Assembly (NCBI RefSeq): GCF_001280205.1
Contig: NZ_CP012573.1
Span: 310,001-374,000 of the forward strand
Direction: 5' to 3'
DNA from: Clavibacter capsici
GTDB taxonomy: Bacteria > Actinomycetota > Actinomycetes > Actinomycetales > Microbacteriaceae
DNA: 64,000 nucleotides
Positions within the stretch are counted from its first letter, which is position 1, and every line of letters starts with the position of its first letter. This document shows, piece by piece, positions 1-8,878 of the stretch. The position numbers and the translations under genes were made by a program. A model generated the notes under the pieces. It was not told where the DNA came from, did no database searches, and saw nothing but the letters and a program-made list of their open reading frames with translations.

Positions 1-3
1 CGC

Positions 4-813
4 TCATCGGGGATCCCCCGGGGCGGCGCCGTCCCGCGGCCCGCGCTCCGGGGCGCCCTCGCCCTCGTACGCGCGCTGCGGCATCTGCGTCGCGAGCTTG
101 CCGCCGCTCACGTCGACGAGCGTGCCCGTGATGTACCCGGCGCGGTCGCTCGCGAGGAACACGAGCAGGTCGGCCACGTCGTCGGGCCGCTCCCACCGGC
201 GGATGCTGAGGGTGTCGAGCAGGCGGTCCTGCGCGGGCTCGGGCATCTCGGCGAAGCCGTTCATGGCCGTGGGGATCATGCCGGGCGCGTACGCGTTGAC
301 GGTGATGCCCCAGGGCCCCAGCTCGCTCGCGAGCACGCGCGTGAACTGCACGACGGCCGCCTTCGATGCTCCGTACGCGGCCGCGCCGACGCTCGGGACG
401 ACGGCCGCGAACGACGCCGCGTTGACGATGCGCCCGCCTCCCGCCGCCTTCATGGCCGGGATGACGGCCTGCGAGAGCAGGAACACCCCGCCGACGTTCA
501 CGTCGAACGCGGCCTGGAAGCGCGCGGGCTCGAGCGTCTCGACCGTCCCCTCGACGTTGATCCCCGCGTTGTTCACGAGCACGTCGACGCGGCCGGCCTC
601 CTCCAGGACCCGCGCGACGGCGGCCTGCACGGACGCCGGGTCGGTGACGTCGGCGACGATCGCGGTGATCCCCTCCGGCAGCGCGTCGCCGAAGCGGAGG
701 TCGAGCCCGAAGACCCGGCACCCCTCCTCGAGGAAGCGCTCGGCGATGGCACGGCCGATGCCCTGAGCGGCACCGGACACGACGACGACCCTGTCGCGGA
801 GGTCGATGAGCAT
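4..813 (-). CDS. SDR-family NAD(P)-dependent oxidoreductase
   Basis: A classical short-chain dehydrogenase of 269 residues. The N-terminal Rossmann signature GAAQGIG follows the first strand, the NNAG motif is present, and the catalytic Ser and YxxSK (YGASK) are in place. The C-terminal part ends with the usual SGG segment, followed by a disordered charged tail. I place the start at the ATG just before MLIDLRD; a longer in-frame extension exists but carries no family sequence. It is divergent from a second SDR with about 60 bp between them. Substrate cannot be read from sequence; sugar alcohols or 3-oxoacyl compounds are typical for such proteins. Confidence 0.9.
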   Translation of the reverse strand: MLIDLRDRVVVVSGAAQGIGRAIAERFLEEGCRVFGLDLRFGDALPEGITAIVADVTDPASVQAAVARVLEEAGRVDVLVNNAGINVEGTVETLEPARFQAAFDVNVGGVFLLSQAVIPAMKAAGGGRIVNAASFAAVVPSVGAAAYGASKAAVVQFTRVLASELGPWGITVNAYAPGMIPTAMNGFAEMPEPAQDRLLDTLSIRRWERPDDVADLLVFLASDRAGYITGTLVDVSGGKLATQMPQRAYEGEGAPERGPRDGAAPGDPR

Positions 814-875
814 GCGTGTTCCCCACAGTCCGAATAGCGTTTCCCTCAACGTAGGGGTGACCGAGGGAGACCGCC

Positions 876-1649
876 ATGGCCGGAGCACGCACGCGGGACG
901 ATGACGGCGGCGATGCGCCTGGGGAGGGAGCGGCGAGCCCGCGGACCCTCTGGGTGAGCGGCGCCGGATCCGGCGTGGGCCGCGCGACCGCCGTCGCCGC
1001 CGCCCGCGACGGCTGGCACCTCGTGCTGTCGGGCCGCCGCCGGGAGGCGCTCGAGGAGACGCGCGCGCTCGTGGGGGCAGCGGGATCCGCCGCGGTCGTC
1101 GCCCCGCTCGACATCACCGACGACGCCGCGCTCGCCGGCGTGGTGGCGGGCCTCGACCGGCTCGACGGGATCGTGGTGGCGGCCGGCCTCAACGCCCCGC
1201 GCCGCTCGTGGGCCGACCAGGACCTCGCCGACTTCGACCGGATCGTCGCGACCAACCTCACCGGCACCGCGCACCAGGTCGCCGCCGCTCTCCCGCTGCT
1301 GCGGGCGTCCGGCGGCACCGTCGTGCTCGTCTCCTCGTACGCCGCATGGACCCACTCGCCGGGGGCCGGGGTCGCCTACAGCGCGTCGAAGACGGCGCTC
1401 GCGACCCTCGTCCGCGACCTCAACGCGCAGGAGGCGGGCAGCGGGATCCGCGCCACGCACCTCTGCCCGGGCACGATCGACAGCGACTTCCTCGCGCTCC
1501 GGCCCACCGTGCCCGACGCCGCCGAGCGCGCCGCCATGCTCACGCCGGACGACGTGGCGCGGGCCGCGATGTTCGTGCTCGCCTCCCCGCCGCACGTGCG
1601 CGTCGACGAGCTGGTGCTGTCCCCGATGTCGCAGCGCGGCGGATTCTGA
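876..1649 (+). CDS. SDR-family oxidoreductase
   Basis: Second short-chain dehydrogenase, 257 residues, transcribed away from the first. It has the cofactor loop GAGSGVG near residue 30, an AGLN segment replacing NNAG, and the catalytic YSASK. A 25-residue acidic, probably disordered N-terminus precedes the fold. The stop codon lies 13 bases from the end of the convergent response regulator gene, with no terminator visible between them. The pair of divergent SDRs suggests shared regulation, but no operator was recognised and the substrate is unknown. Confidence 0.88.
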   Translation: MAGARTRDDDGGDAPGEGAASPRTLWVSGAGSGVGRATAVAAARDGWHLVLSGRRREALEETRALVGAAGSAAVVAPLDITDDAALAGVVAGLDRLDGIVVAAGLNAPRRSWADQDLADFDRIVATNLTGTAHQVAAALPLLRASGGTVVLVSSYAAWTHSPGAGVAYSASKTALATLVRDLNAQEAGSGIRATHLCPGTIDSDFLALRPTVPDAAERAAMLTPDDVARAAMFVLASPPHVRVDELVLSPMSQRGGF

Positions 1650-1662
1650 CGGCCTCGCCGGG

Positions 1663-2403
1663 TCAGCTCGCCCCCGGCACCACGATGCCGCGCTCGTACG
1701 CGAACACCACGGCCTGCACGCGGTCGCGCACGCCGAGCTTCAGCAGGAGGCGCGACACGTGCGTCTTCACGGTGGCCTCGCCGAGGTAGAGCCTCTCGGC
1801 GATCTCCGCGTTCGCGAGCCCCTCGGCGAGGAGGCGCAGCACCTCGAGCTCGCGGTCGGTGAGGGTCTGCACGCGCGGGTCCGTCGGGATCGTCGGGGCG
1901 GCTGCGGAGGCCGGAGCGTCGTCGTCGGCCGCGCCGGATCCGCGGCCGAACCGCTCGATGACCCGGCGCGTGACGTCGGGCGAGAGCAGCGCATCCCCGC
2001 GCGCGATCACGTGCACGGCCTCCACGAGCGACTCCGGCGACGCGCTCTTCAGCACGAACCCGCTCGCGCCCGCGTCGAGCGCGGTGAAGAGGTAGTCCTC
2101 GCGGTCGAACGTGGTGAGCATGAGGACGCCCGCGCGGATCGCCGGGTCGGCCACGATGCGGCGCGTGGCCTCCAGGCCGTCGACCCGCGGCATCTGCACG
2201 TCCATGCAGATCACGTCGGGCGCGAGCCCGGCGGCGAGGCGCACGCCCTCCTCGCCGTCGGCGGCCTCGCCGACCACCTCGATGCCGTCCTCGCTCTCGA
2301 GGATCACGCGGAAGCCGGCGCGCACGAGCGCCTGGTCGTCGACGAGGAGTACGCGGATGGCGGCGGGAGCGTGGGTCGTGGGGTCGGTCGGGTCGGCGGT
2401 CAT
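1663..2403 (-). CDS. NarL/LuxR-type response regulator
   Basis: DNA-binding response regulator of 246 residues. The receiver domain (about residues 16-135) has the acidic pair D22/D23, phospho-acceptor Asp68 and the conserved K in FVLKSASPE. After an Ala-rich linker comes a GerE/LuxR helix-turn-helix (LTDRELEVLRLLAEG, then ATVKTHVSRLL). The ATG overlaps the stop of the upstream histidine kinase gene by 4 bases (ATGA), so the two are translationally coupled and form a cognate pair. Neighbouring targets may include the divergent DHA2 exporter, which is inference from position only. Confidence 0.95.
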   Translation of the reverse strand: MTADPTDPTTHAPAAIRVLLVDDQALVRAGFRVILESEDGIEVVGEAADGEEGVRLAAGLAPDVICMDVQMPRVDGLEATRRIVADPAIRAGVLMLTTFDREDYLFTALDAGASGFVLKSASPESLVEAVHVIARGDALLSPDVTRRVIERFGRGSGAADDDAPASAAAPTIPTDPRVQTLTDRELEVLRLLAEGLANAEIAERLYLGEATVKTHVSRLLLKLGVRDRVQAVVFAYERGIVVPGAS

Positions 2404-3812
2404 GCGCGGGTCTCCTCGGGGATCGTGACGTCGAGCGGGACGGGCATCGGCACGGGCGGCACGACCGGGGCCTGCGACGTGGGCAGCGAGGCCCGCACGA
2501 GGTACCCGCCGCGGGCCTTCGGCCCGATCTCGATGGATCCGCCGACCGCCGCCACGCGCTCCCGCATGCCGCGCTGGCCGAGGCCGCCGGGGCCGTTGCG
2601 CACGGGCCCGGCAGCCGCGGAGGCGGCGGCTCCCGCGGGTCCGCCGTCGCTCACCTCCACCTCGACGCGGTCCGCGAGGTACCGCAGGCGGACGTCGACG
2701 CGCGCGCCGGTGCCCGCGTGCTTCCGCACGTTCGTGAGGGACTCCTGCGCGACCCGGTAGACGATGAGGTCGACCGTGGGCGTGAGGGGGCGGGGCGTGC
2801 CGATGACGTCGAACGCGACCTGGAGGCCCGCGCCGCACGCGTCCGCCACGAGCTCGTGCAGCTGGTCGACTCCGCGGGTGGACGCGGTGAGGGTGGGGTC
2901 GGATCCGGCGCCGTCGCCCGCGGATCCGGTGCCGTCCTCCTCCTGCCGCAGCGCGACGAGCATCCGGTGCAGCTCCTCGATCGCGCTGCGCGCGTTGTCC
3001 TCCACGATGCCGAGGGAGGTCGCGGCCTTCTCGGTGTCGCGCGCGAGCACGCGTCGGGCGGCGCCCGCGTGCACGCCCATGACCGACACGTGGTGCGCGA
3101 CGACGTCGTGCAGCTCCCGGGCGATGCGGACCCGCTCGAGCGTGACCGCCTGCTCCGCGACCCGCTCGCGCTCGGTCGCGAGCTCGGCGGTGCGGGTCTC
3201 GAGCGCGCAGCGGTCGCGCGCCGACGCCCACGCCCGGTCGCCGAAGTACCAGGCGCCGCCGAAGTAGAGGAGGTTCGTGATGATGGAGATGAGGCCGGCG
3301 GCGACGGGCGCCGGGATCCAGGCGTCGGCAGGTGCCCTCTCGAACGTCGCCCCGGAGAGCGAGTAGTACCCCGAGGCCTGCAGCAGCGAGCTGAACAGCC
3401 ACGCGAACATCGCGACGACGACGAGGCCGCGCACGATGTTCGCCCGCAGGCGGTTCCGTCCCCAGGCTCCCAGCGAGTACATCGCGATGAACATGGCGAT
3501 GTTGGAGAACATCAGCTCCGGCACGAACTGGTACGCGCCGACGATGAACGTGGCGCCGATCACGAGCGTCACGGCCTCGGGCTGGAGGCGGCGGAAGGCG
3601 AGCGGGGCGCACATGAGCACGATCCAGGCGGCGATGACCCACATCGCGGGCCGCGTCGGGTACATGCCGAGCGCGTAGTACTGCATGACGCTGAAGGTGG
3701 TGAGCACCAGCATCACGAGCGCGAGGAGCACGTCGAAGCGCAGGCCGGCGCGGTCCGGCCGCGGTCGCACCCAGAACCGGTCGACGCTGTCGGGGACGGG
3801 TGCGGCGCTCAT
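2400..3812 (-). CDS. Sensor histidine kinase, HisKA_3 (NarX/DesK-like) family
   Basis: Membrane sensor kinase of 470 residues, partner of the downstream NarL-type regulator. Residues about 25-190 contain four to six hydrophobic membrane segments and no large extracellular domain, as in intramembrane sensors. A coiled region (about 205-230) leads to the HisKA_3 dimerisation helix with ELHDVVAHH, where His235 is the phospho-site. The HATPase_c domain shows the degenerate VSDGG and GPGGLGQRGMRERV boxes. The start at MSAAPVP is preferred; upstream in-frame codons give a basic, non-conserved extension. Ligand unknown. Confidence 0.93.
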   Translation of the reverse strand: MSAAPVPDSVDRFWVRPRPDRAGLRFDVLLALVMLVLTTFSVMQYYALGMYPTRPAMWVIAAWIVLMCAPLAFRRLQPEAVTLVIGATFIVGAYQFVPELMFSNIAMFIAMYSLGAWGRNRLRANIVRGLVVVAMFAWLFSSLLQASGYYSLSGATFERAPADAWIPAPVAAGLISIITNLLYFGGAWYFGDRAWASARDRCALETRTAELATERERVAEQAVTLERVRIARELHDVVAHHVSVMGVHAGAARRVLARDTEKAATSLGIVEDNARSAIEELHRMLVALRQEEDGTGSAGDGAGSDPTLTASTRGVDQLHELVADACGAGLQVAFDVIGTPRPLTPTVDLIVYRVAQESLTNVRKHAGTGARVDVRLRYLADRVEVEVSDGGPAGAAASAAAGPVRNGPGGLGQRGMRERVAAVGGSIEIGPKARGGYLVRASLPTSQAPVVPPVPMPVPLDVTIPEETRA

Positions 3813-4118
3813 CCGCCCACGGTATCGACGCGGCAGCGCCGCCCGCATCCGCCGGATGACGGACCGCCCGCCGGTGACGGGATCCTGTGGCCGGACAGCG
3901 GGATAGGCCGCACGGGTCAACCGGTGCCAGACTGGCGGGACGGGCGCATCCGCCCGGCCGTCTCCCCCGCACCGCCGCGGATCCTCCTCCGTGCGCGCCG
4001 TCCGCCAGCACGAGAGGCGCCCGACCTCCCGTCCCGTGCCCTCGTCACCCGCTCCTGCGCGCCTGATCAGGATCCGCCCGCACCACCGCCGACGCCCGCG
4101 CCGGCACGAAAGGACCCC
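3813..4118. other. Divergent intergenic region, 306 bp
   Basis: This gap separates the kinase/regulator operon (minus) from the DHA2 exporter (plus) and must hold both promoters. I see no convincing -35/-10 pair and no long palindrome. The exporter start is preceded by an AAAGGA ribosome-binding site 7 bases upstream of its ATG, so that mRNA has a leader. GC is as high as in the flanking genes. Confidence 0.5.
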
Positions 4119-5729
4119 ATGTCCGACACCACCGCATCCGCCCGCCCGGCGCCCGGCGGCCCCGGCGCGCCCGACGCCGGCCGCCCCGCCGCGCCCGACG
4201 CCGGCCGCCCCGCCGCCCCCGTCGTCTCCCGCCGCGCCTGGCAGGCGCTCATCGTGCTGCTCGCCGGCATGTTCATCGCGCTGCTCGACACCACCATCGT
4301 GAACGTGGCGCTGCCGACCATCCGCACGAGCCTCGACGCCTCCGAGTCGACGCTGAGCTGGATCATCTCCGGCTACGCGCTGGCGTTCGGCCTCGCGCTG
4401 ATCCCCGCGGGCCGCCTCGGCGACCGCTACGGGCACAAGTGGGTGTTCGTGACCGGCATCGCGCTCTTCACGCTCGCCAGCCTCGCGTGCGGTGTGGCTC
4501 AGGACGACCTCCAGCTCGTGATCGCGCGCGTGGTGCAGGGGCTCGCCGGCGGCCTGTTCGTGCCCGCGGTGACCGCCTTCATCCAGCTGCTGTTCCCGCC
4601 GCAGGCGCGCGGCAAGGCGTTCGCCATCATGGGCGCCGTCATCGGCGTCTCGTCCGCGCTCGGCCCGATCGTGGGCGGCCTGATCATCCAGGCGGCTGGG
4701 GAGGAGTCGGGCTGGCGCCTGGTCTTCTTCGTGAACCTGCCCGTCGGCCTCGCCACCGTGATCGCCGCGATCTTCCTGCTCCCGAGCCGCCAGGTGGCCG
4801 AGGAGGTCGCAGGCGACGTGCGCGCGCAGTCCGGCCAGCAGGGCGGACGCGGATCCGCCCCGGCGAAGGCGAAGGCCCCCGCCGCCTCGGGCGTCGACCT
4901 CGTCGGCATCCTGCTCGTGAGCGCGGGCCTCGTGGCCCTGCTCGTGCCGCTGATCGACGGCCAGGACCAGGGCTGGCCGCTCTGGACCTACCTCTCGCTC
5001 GCGGGCGGCGTCGTGCTCCTCGCGCTCTTCGGCGCGTGGGAGGTCCTGCAGACGCGTCACGAGAAGGGCGTCCTCGTGCCGCCGCACCTGTTCACGCACC
5101 CGGCGTTCACGGGCGGCGTGATCCTCGCGATGGTCTACTTCGCGGCCTTCACGAGCATCTTCTTCACGATCTCGATCCTGTGGCAGTCGGGCCTCGGCAA
5201 TTCGGCGCTCGAGTCGGGCCTCGTCTCCATCCCCTTCGCGATCGGCAGCATCGTCGGCTCCTCGCAGAGCAACCGGCTCACGAACCGCCTCGGTCGCACG
5301 GTGCTCGTGATCGGCACGGCGCTCGTGAGCGTCGGCCTCATCTGGCTGTGGCTCGTGCTGCTCAACACGGCCGCCGCCGACCTCACCAGCTGGATGCTCC
5401 TCGTCCCGCTGCTGCTCGCGGGCATCGGCAACGGCCTCTTCATCGCCCCGAACGCGCAGTTCATCGTCGCGACGGTCGACCCCGCCGAGGCGGGCGCCGC
5501 ATCCGGCGTCATCGGCACCGTGCAGCGCGTCGGCTCGGCGGTCGGCATCGCGGTGATCGGCAGCGTCCTGTTCGCGGGCGTCGCCGGCGCCGGGATCCGC
5601 GGCCCGCAGATGGTGCCGCAGGCGTTCACCGACGCGTCGGCCTCCGCGATGGGCGTCAGCGCGATCTTCGCGGTCGTCGCCTTCGCGCTCGTGTTCGCCC
5701 TGCCGCGGCGGGTGTCGCGCGGGCACTGA
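4119..5729 (+). CDS. DHA2-family MFS multidrug exporter (EmrB/QacA type)
   Basis: Integral membrane protein of 536 residues with about 14 predicted transmembrane helices, the size and topology of the DHA2 drug:H+ antiporters. The first helix ends in the family motif LLDTTIVNVALPTI, and motif A appears as GRLGDRYGHKW. An Ala/Pro-rich N-terminal tail of about 40 residues contains a perfect duplication of eight residues (DAGRPAAP phase), encoded by a 24-bp tandem repeat. A hydrophilic Lys/Ala loop lies near the middle of the protein. It is divergent from a two-component system that could control it. Followed by a strong hairpin terminator. Confidence 0.93.
   Translation: MSDTTASARPAPGGPGAPDAGRPAAPDAGRPAAPVVSRRAWQALIVLLAGMFIALLDTTIVNVALPTIRTSLDASESTLSWIISGYALAFGLALIPAGRLGDRYGHKWVFVTGIALFTLASLACGVAQDDLQLVIARVVQGLAGGLFVPAVTAFIQLLFPPQARGKAFAIMGAVIGVSSALGPIVGGLIIQAAGEESGWRLVFFVNLPVGLATVIAAIFLLPSRQVAEEVAGDVRAQSGQQGGRGSAPAKAKAPAASGVDLVGILLVSAGLVALLVPLIDGQDQGWPLWTYLSLAGGVVLLALFGAWEVLQTRHEKGVLVPPHLFTHPAFTGGVILAMVYFAAFTSIFFTISILWQSGLGNSALESGLVSIPFAIGSIVGSSQSNRLTNRLGRTVLVIGTALVSVGLIWLWLVLLNTAAADLTSWMLLVPLLLAGIGNGLFIAPNAQFIVATVDPAEAGAASGVIGTVQRVGSAVGIAVIGSVLFAGVAGAGIRGPQMVPQAFTDASASAMGVSAIFAVVAFALVFALPRRVSRGH
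4167..4214 (+). repeat. 24-bp perfect tandem repeat, two copies
   Basis: Two identical 24-base units lie in frame within the disordered N-terminus of the DHA2 exporter and encode the same eight residues twice. Copy number could vary between strains without breaking the frame. It is probably a neutral slippage product. Confidence 0.85.
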
Positions 5730-5749
5730 CCCGCGTCGCTCCACCGCTC

Positions 5750-5785
5750 CTCTCGCCGATCCGGATCCGTCCGGGTCGGCGAGAG
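5750..5785. terminator. Bidirectional hairpin terminator
   Basis: A stem of about 16 pairs (CTCTCGCCGA with TCGGCGAGAG, extended inward by a G-U pair and five more pairs) closes on a 4-base loop. It lies between the convergent exporter and hydrolase genes, so it can end both transcripts. There is no U-tract, as is common in high-GC actinobacteria. Confidence 0.75.
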
Positions 5786-5810
5786 CCGTCTGGAGGAGGC
5801 GTACCTCTTC

Positions 5811-6659
5811 CTATGGGGCGGCGAGCCGCTCCCGGAGCCGGGCGAGCGCGTCGGCCGCGCCGCGCAGCACGGAGATGTGGCCGTCGCCCGGCCGGATCAC
5901 GAGCTCGGCGCCCGGCACCCGGTCGGCGAGCCAGCGCGCGTGGGCGACCGGCGCGATCCGGTCGGCGTCGCCGTGCAGCAGGATCACCGGTGCGGTGACG
6001 GCGGCGAGGTCGACGCCCCAGTCGGCGACGAGCGCGAGGTCGTCGTCGACCATGCCGCCCGGCCCGGCGTCCATCCCGTGCGCCGCGACCCCGTCCAGCC
6101 ACGCCCAGTCGGTCTCGAGCGCGCGGAGGTCGCCGTCGGTGAACATCGCGGGGTCGAACTCGGAGCGGGCGAGCTCCGCCTCGAGCGCCTCCCGCCCCGC
6201 GACCGCCGCGCGCAGCTCCCGCTCGCCGCCCGCGTGCATGCCGGCGAACCAGTCGATGCCCTCCGCGGTCAGCGGCGCGAGCGCGGCCCCGCAGAGCGCG
6301 CCCCGCACGCGGTCGCCGAGCGAGGCCGCGGCGGCCAGCGCGAGCACGGCTCCGCTGGAGTGCCCGAACGCGGCGAACCGGTCGATCCCGAGCGCGTCCG
6401 CGACGGCGAGGTCGTCGGCGACGGTGGTCGCGACGGAGCGGCCGGGGTGCCGGGTGGATCCGCCGTAGCCCGGCCGGTCGTACGAGATCCACCGCATGCC
6501 GCGGGCCTCGGGCGCCTCGACGAGCGGCGCGGGCGGCGGACCGACGTTCGGGGTGCCGTGGTGGTAGATGACCACGAGGTCGGCGTCGTCGCCGGATCCC
6601 GTGTCGTAGCAGTGCAGCGTGCGGCCGTCGGGGAGCCGCAGGTCCGTCTCGGTGAGCAT
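5811..6659 (-). CDS. Alpha/beta hydrolase
   Basis: Soluble alpha/beta-fold hydrolase of 282 residues. Visible are the oxyanion segment HHGTPNVG, the nucleophile elbow GHSSGA, and the late acid and histidine in LLHGDADRIAP and GDGHISV. This combination matches the broad esterase / epoxide or haloalkane hydrolase superfamily with Ser as nucleophile. The start ATG lies 6 bases after TACGCT, a likely -10 box, with no ribosome-binding site, so the mRNA is probably leaderless. Substrate cannot be deduced. Confidence 0.9.
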   Translation of the reverse strand: MLTETDLRLPDGRTLHCYDTGSGDDADLVVIYHHGTPNVGPPPAPLVEAPEARGMRWISYDRPGYGGSTRHPGRSVATTVADDLAVADALGIDRFAAFGHSSGAVLALAAAASLGDRVRGALCGAALAPLTAEGIDWFAGMHAGGERELRAAVAGREALEAELARSEFDPAMFTDGDLRALETDWAWLDGVAAHGMDAGPGGMVDDDLALVADWGVDLAAVTAPVILLHGDADRIAPVAHARWLADRVPGAELVIRPGDGHISVLRGAADALARLRERLAAP

Positions 6660-6746
6660 GGGGCGAGCGTAGGCGCGCGTGGCCCCGGCGGACAGGGCGG
6701 CGACGCGACCCGGGACGCGCGCGCCGCGCGGTGACAGGATCGGCAC

Positions 6747-7433
6747 ATGGACGAGGCGCAGCGCAGCGAGCTCCGGGAGCTCCGCCGTCGCGCGTACGGA
6801 CCCGCCCCCGATCTCGACGACGACGAGCTGGACCGGCTGCGCGAGCTCGAGGCCCGGCAGACGCGGCAGGCCGGTGCGGACGCGGGGGCGTCGGCCCCGG
6901 TGCCGGCGGCCGCGCCTGACGTCCCCTCCGCGGCGGACCGGCCGGACCCCGTGCCCGAGGAGGGCGATCCCGACGACCGCGCGCGCCCGGCCTCCCCGCG
7001 CCGCCGTCGCACCGCGATCCTCTGGGCCGCGTCCGTCCTCGTCGCGGTCGGCGCGACCGTGGCGCTCACCACCGGCCTCGCGTCGATGACGGGTCGGGAC
7101 GTCGGCACCGTCGCCCTGGATCCCGACCGCCCCGTCCCCGACCGCTGGGACGACTGGTACCAGGACGTCGCGACGGGCGTCGGCGACTTCCACGGCCTCA
7201 CGGTGATCGGCCTCGAGAACCCCGAGGACGACGCCGCGTGCGTGACGGTCGTGGCCCCGCGCTTCGCCCGCGGCGGCAACCCCGTCGGCGGATGCGCGGC
7301 CGGGTCGTTCCCCGCCCGCGGCGTCCTCACGGTGACGGGCGACATGCCCGCCGAGCTCCGCGACGAGTTCCCGGAGGGCACAGCGCTCGAGTTCGTGCTC
7401 GAGGGCGCATCCGTCCGCGTCAGCGCGGGCTAG
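6747..7433 (+). CDS. Small single-pass membrane protein, paralogue of a frameshifted gene at 46.5-47.1 kb
   Basis: Uncharacterised protein of 228 residues. The N-terminus is a charged helix (ELRRRAYGP, then LDRLRELEARQ) resembling short coiled coils, followed by an acidic Pro/Ala linker, a single membrane helix at about residues 89-110, and an extracellular domain of about 115 residues with two Cys (residues near 170 and 188) that could form a disulfide. Topology is N-in, C-out. The start is 6 bases after CAGGAT, consistent with a leaderless mRNA. A second copy of the same architecture, broken by a frameshift, lies at 46453-47132. Function unknown. Confidence 0.8.
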   Translation: MDEAQRSELRELRRRAYGPAPDLDDDELDRLRELEARQTRQAGADAGASAPVPAAAPDVPSAADRPDPVPEEGDPDDRARPASPRRRRTAILWAASVLVAVGATVALTTGLASMTGRDVGTVALDPDRPVPDRWDDWYQDVATGVGDFHGLTVIGLENPEDDAACVTVVAPRFARGGNPVGGCAAGSFPARGVLTVTGDMPAELRDEFPEGTALEFVLEGASVRVSAG

Positions 7434-7444
7434 GCGCCGCCGCG

Positions 7445-8878
7445 TCAGGCCCGGTGCGACCTCAGCAGCCGGGTCACCGCGATCATCGCGCCGCCCACCA
7501 CCGCGGGGATCCCGCCGCCGGGGTGCACCGACGCGCCGACCCGCCACAGCCAGGGCCGCCAGGGGTCGTTGTACGAGGGGCGGTGGAACGGCCCGCTCAG
7601 CCACGGCGGACGCGCCGCGCCGTAGAGCGCGCCGTGCGGTTCGCCGCCCTCGCCGTAGTACCGCGGGTCGAGCACCGTCTGCTCGTCGAGGAGGTCGGTG
7701 AGGGGCCCGTCGAGACCCATCGCGGCCGAGACGCGGTCGACCTCGCGCCGCACGAAGGGGTGCTCGACCGTGTAGCGCCCGCCGTCGGCCGGCGCGGTGA
7801 GCAGGATGCCGAGGGTGCTGCGCGGGTTCGGGTAGACCTCGCCTGCGCGGTACTGGTTGACGAACACCATGGTGTCGGCCGGCTCGTCGCCCGCCTCGAG
7901 GCTGCGATGCAGCGCGGCGGGCTTGGTCGGCAGCACCACGCTGTGCGTCGCGATGCGGGCCGGCAGCTCCTCCCGCAGCACGCCGTACAGCGCGACGGCC
8001 GAGCAGGAGAGGGTGCGGGGGCGCAGGCGGGGGAGCGACGGGATCCGCGACGGGCCCGTGAGCGCGGCCAGCCGGTCGGCGTCCAGCGCGCTGACGACGA
8101 GGTCGGCGGGGTGGCGCCCGAGGGCGGTGGTGACCGACCCGCGCTCGATGCGGGTGACGGCCTCGCCGGTGCGCACCTCGACCCCCGCCGCCTCGGCCAG
8201 CCGACCCAGCGCGAGCACGATCTCGTAGACGCCGCCGCGCGGCACCGAGGCGCCGGTCTCCGCCATGATCGCGGGCATGCTCGCGTAGAGGGCCGGCGTC
8301 CGCGAGGGCGACACTCCCGCGTTGAGGGTGTGGATCGCGATGATCTCGCGCAGCCCGTCGGGTAGCCACGGCAGGCTGTCGAGGTAGGCGCGCGTGGTGA
8401 GGCGCGAGCCGTAGACGTCGAGCAGCCGGCGCAGCGCCGGGAGGGCGGCCCGGTCGAGGGGGTCGGCGAGGAGCAGCTCGGTCACGTCGTCGGCGAGGGG
8501 CGCGTGCAGGTCGGAGAACCGCTTCCAGGCGGGGTACCAGGGGTGGTCGGGCGCCACCGGCAGGGAGGTCTCCTCACCGTCGTAGTAGTAGCGGCCGACC
8601 TCGGGCATCCGCACCAGGTCGAGCCCGCCGTCGTCGCGGGTGCGGTCGGAGGCACGGCCGCCGTCGCCGAGCCGCCGCAGCAGCTCGTCCCACACCGCCG
8701 GGAACGTCACCAGCGACGGACCGGTGTCGATGCGGTCCTCGCCCAGTCGGATCCGCCGGCTCTTGCCGCCGAGCTCGGCGGACGCCTCGAGCAGGGTGAC
8801 GCGGTGTCCCGCGTGCGCGAGCAGCGCGGAGGCGGTCAGCCCGCCCAGCCCGCCGCCGACCACGACGATGCGGCTCAT
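7445..8878 (-). CDS. crtI-like: CrtI-like carotenoid desaturase / FAD oxidoreductase
   Basis: FAD-dependent amine-oxidase-fold protein of 477 residues. It opens with the dinucleotide-binding motif [20 protein letters not shown] and the following acidic LLEA, and closes with a C-terminal region typical of phytoene desaturases ([13 protein letters not shown]). Length fits CrtI/CrtD enzymes (480-520). Its ATG overlaps the stop of the upstream UbiA-type prenyltransferase by 4 bases, so both are made together. In C50 carotenoid pathways a CrtI/CrtD-type desaturase acts with a lycopene elongase, and that is the most economical reading here. No crtE or crtB is in the window, so the pair may be a side branch of the main pathway. 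Desaturase against other amine oxidase activity is not settled. Confidence 0.82.
   Translation of the reverse strand: MSRIVVVGGGLGGLTASALLAHAGHRVTLLEASAELGGKSRRIRLGEDRIDTGPSLVTFPAVWDELLRRLGDGGRASDRTRDDGGLDLVRMPEVGRYYYDGEETSLPVAPDHPWYPAWKRFSDLHAPLADDVTELLLADPLDRAALPALRRLLDVYGSRLTTRAYLDSLPWLPDGLREIIAIHTLNAGVSPSRTPALYASMPAIMAETGASVPRGGVYEIVLALGRLAEAAGVEVRTGEAVTRIERGSVTTALGRHPADLVVSALDADRLAALTGPSRIPSLPRLRPRTLSCSAVALYGVLREELPARIATHSVVLPTKPAALHRSLEAGDEPADTMVFVNQYRAGEVYPNPRSTLGILLTAPADGGRYTVEHPFVRREVDRVSAAMGLDGPLTDLLDEQTVLDPRYYGEGGEPHGALYGAARPPWLSGPFHRPSYNDPWRPWLWRVGASVHPGGGIPAVVGGAMIAVTRLLRSHRA

Noticed and set aside
3813-4118. Extra coding sequence in the divergent region before the exporter
   Set aside because: Open frames extend upstream of both genes but have no conserved sequence, and the AAAGGA site supports the ATG at 4119.
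2400-5744. Open minus-strand frame through the DHA2 exporter in continuity with the kinase
   Set aside because: Only the last 470 codons carry kinase sequence; the rest is charged antisense sequence of the exporter.
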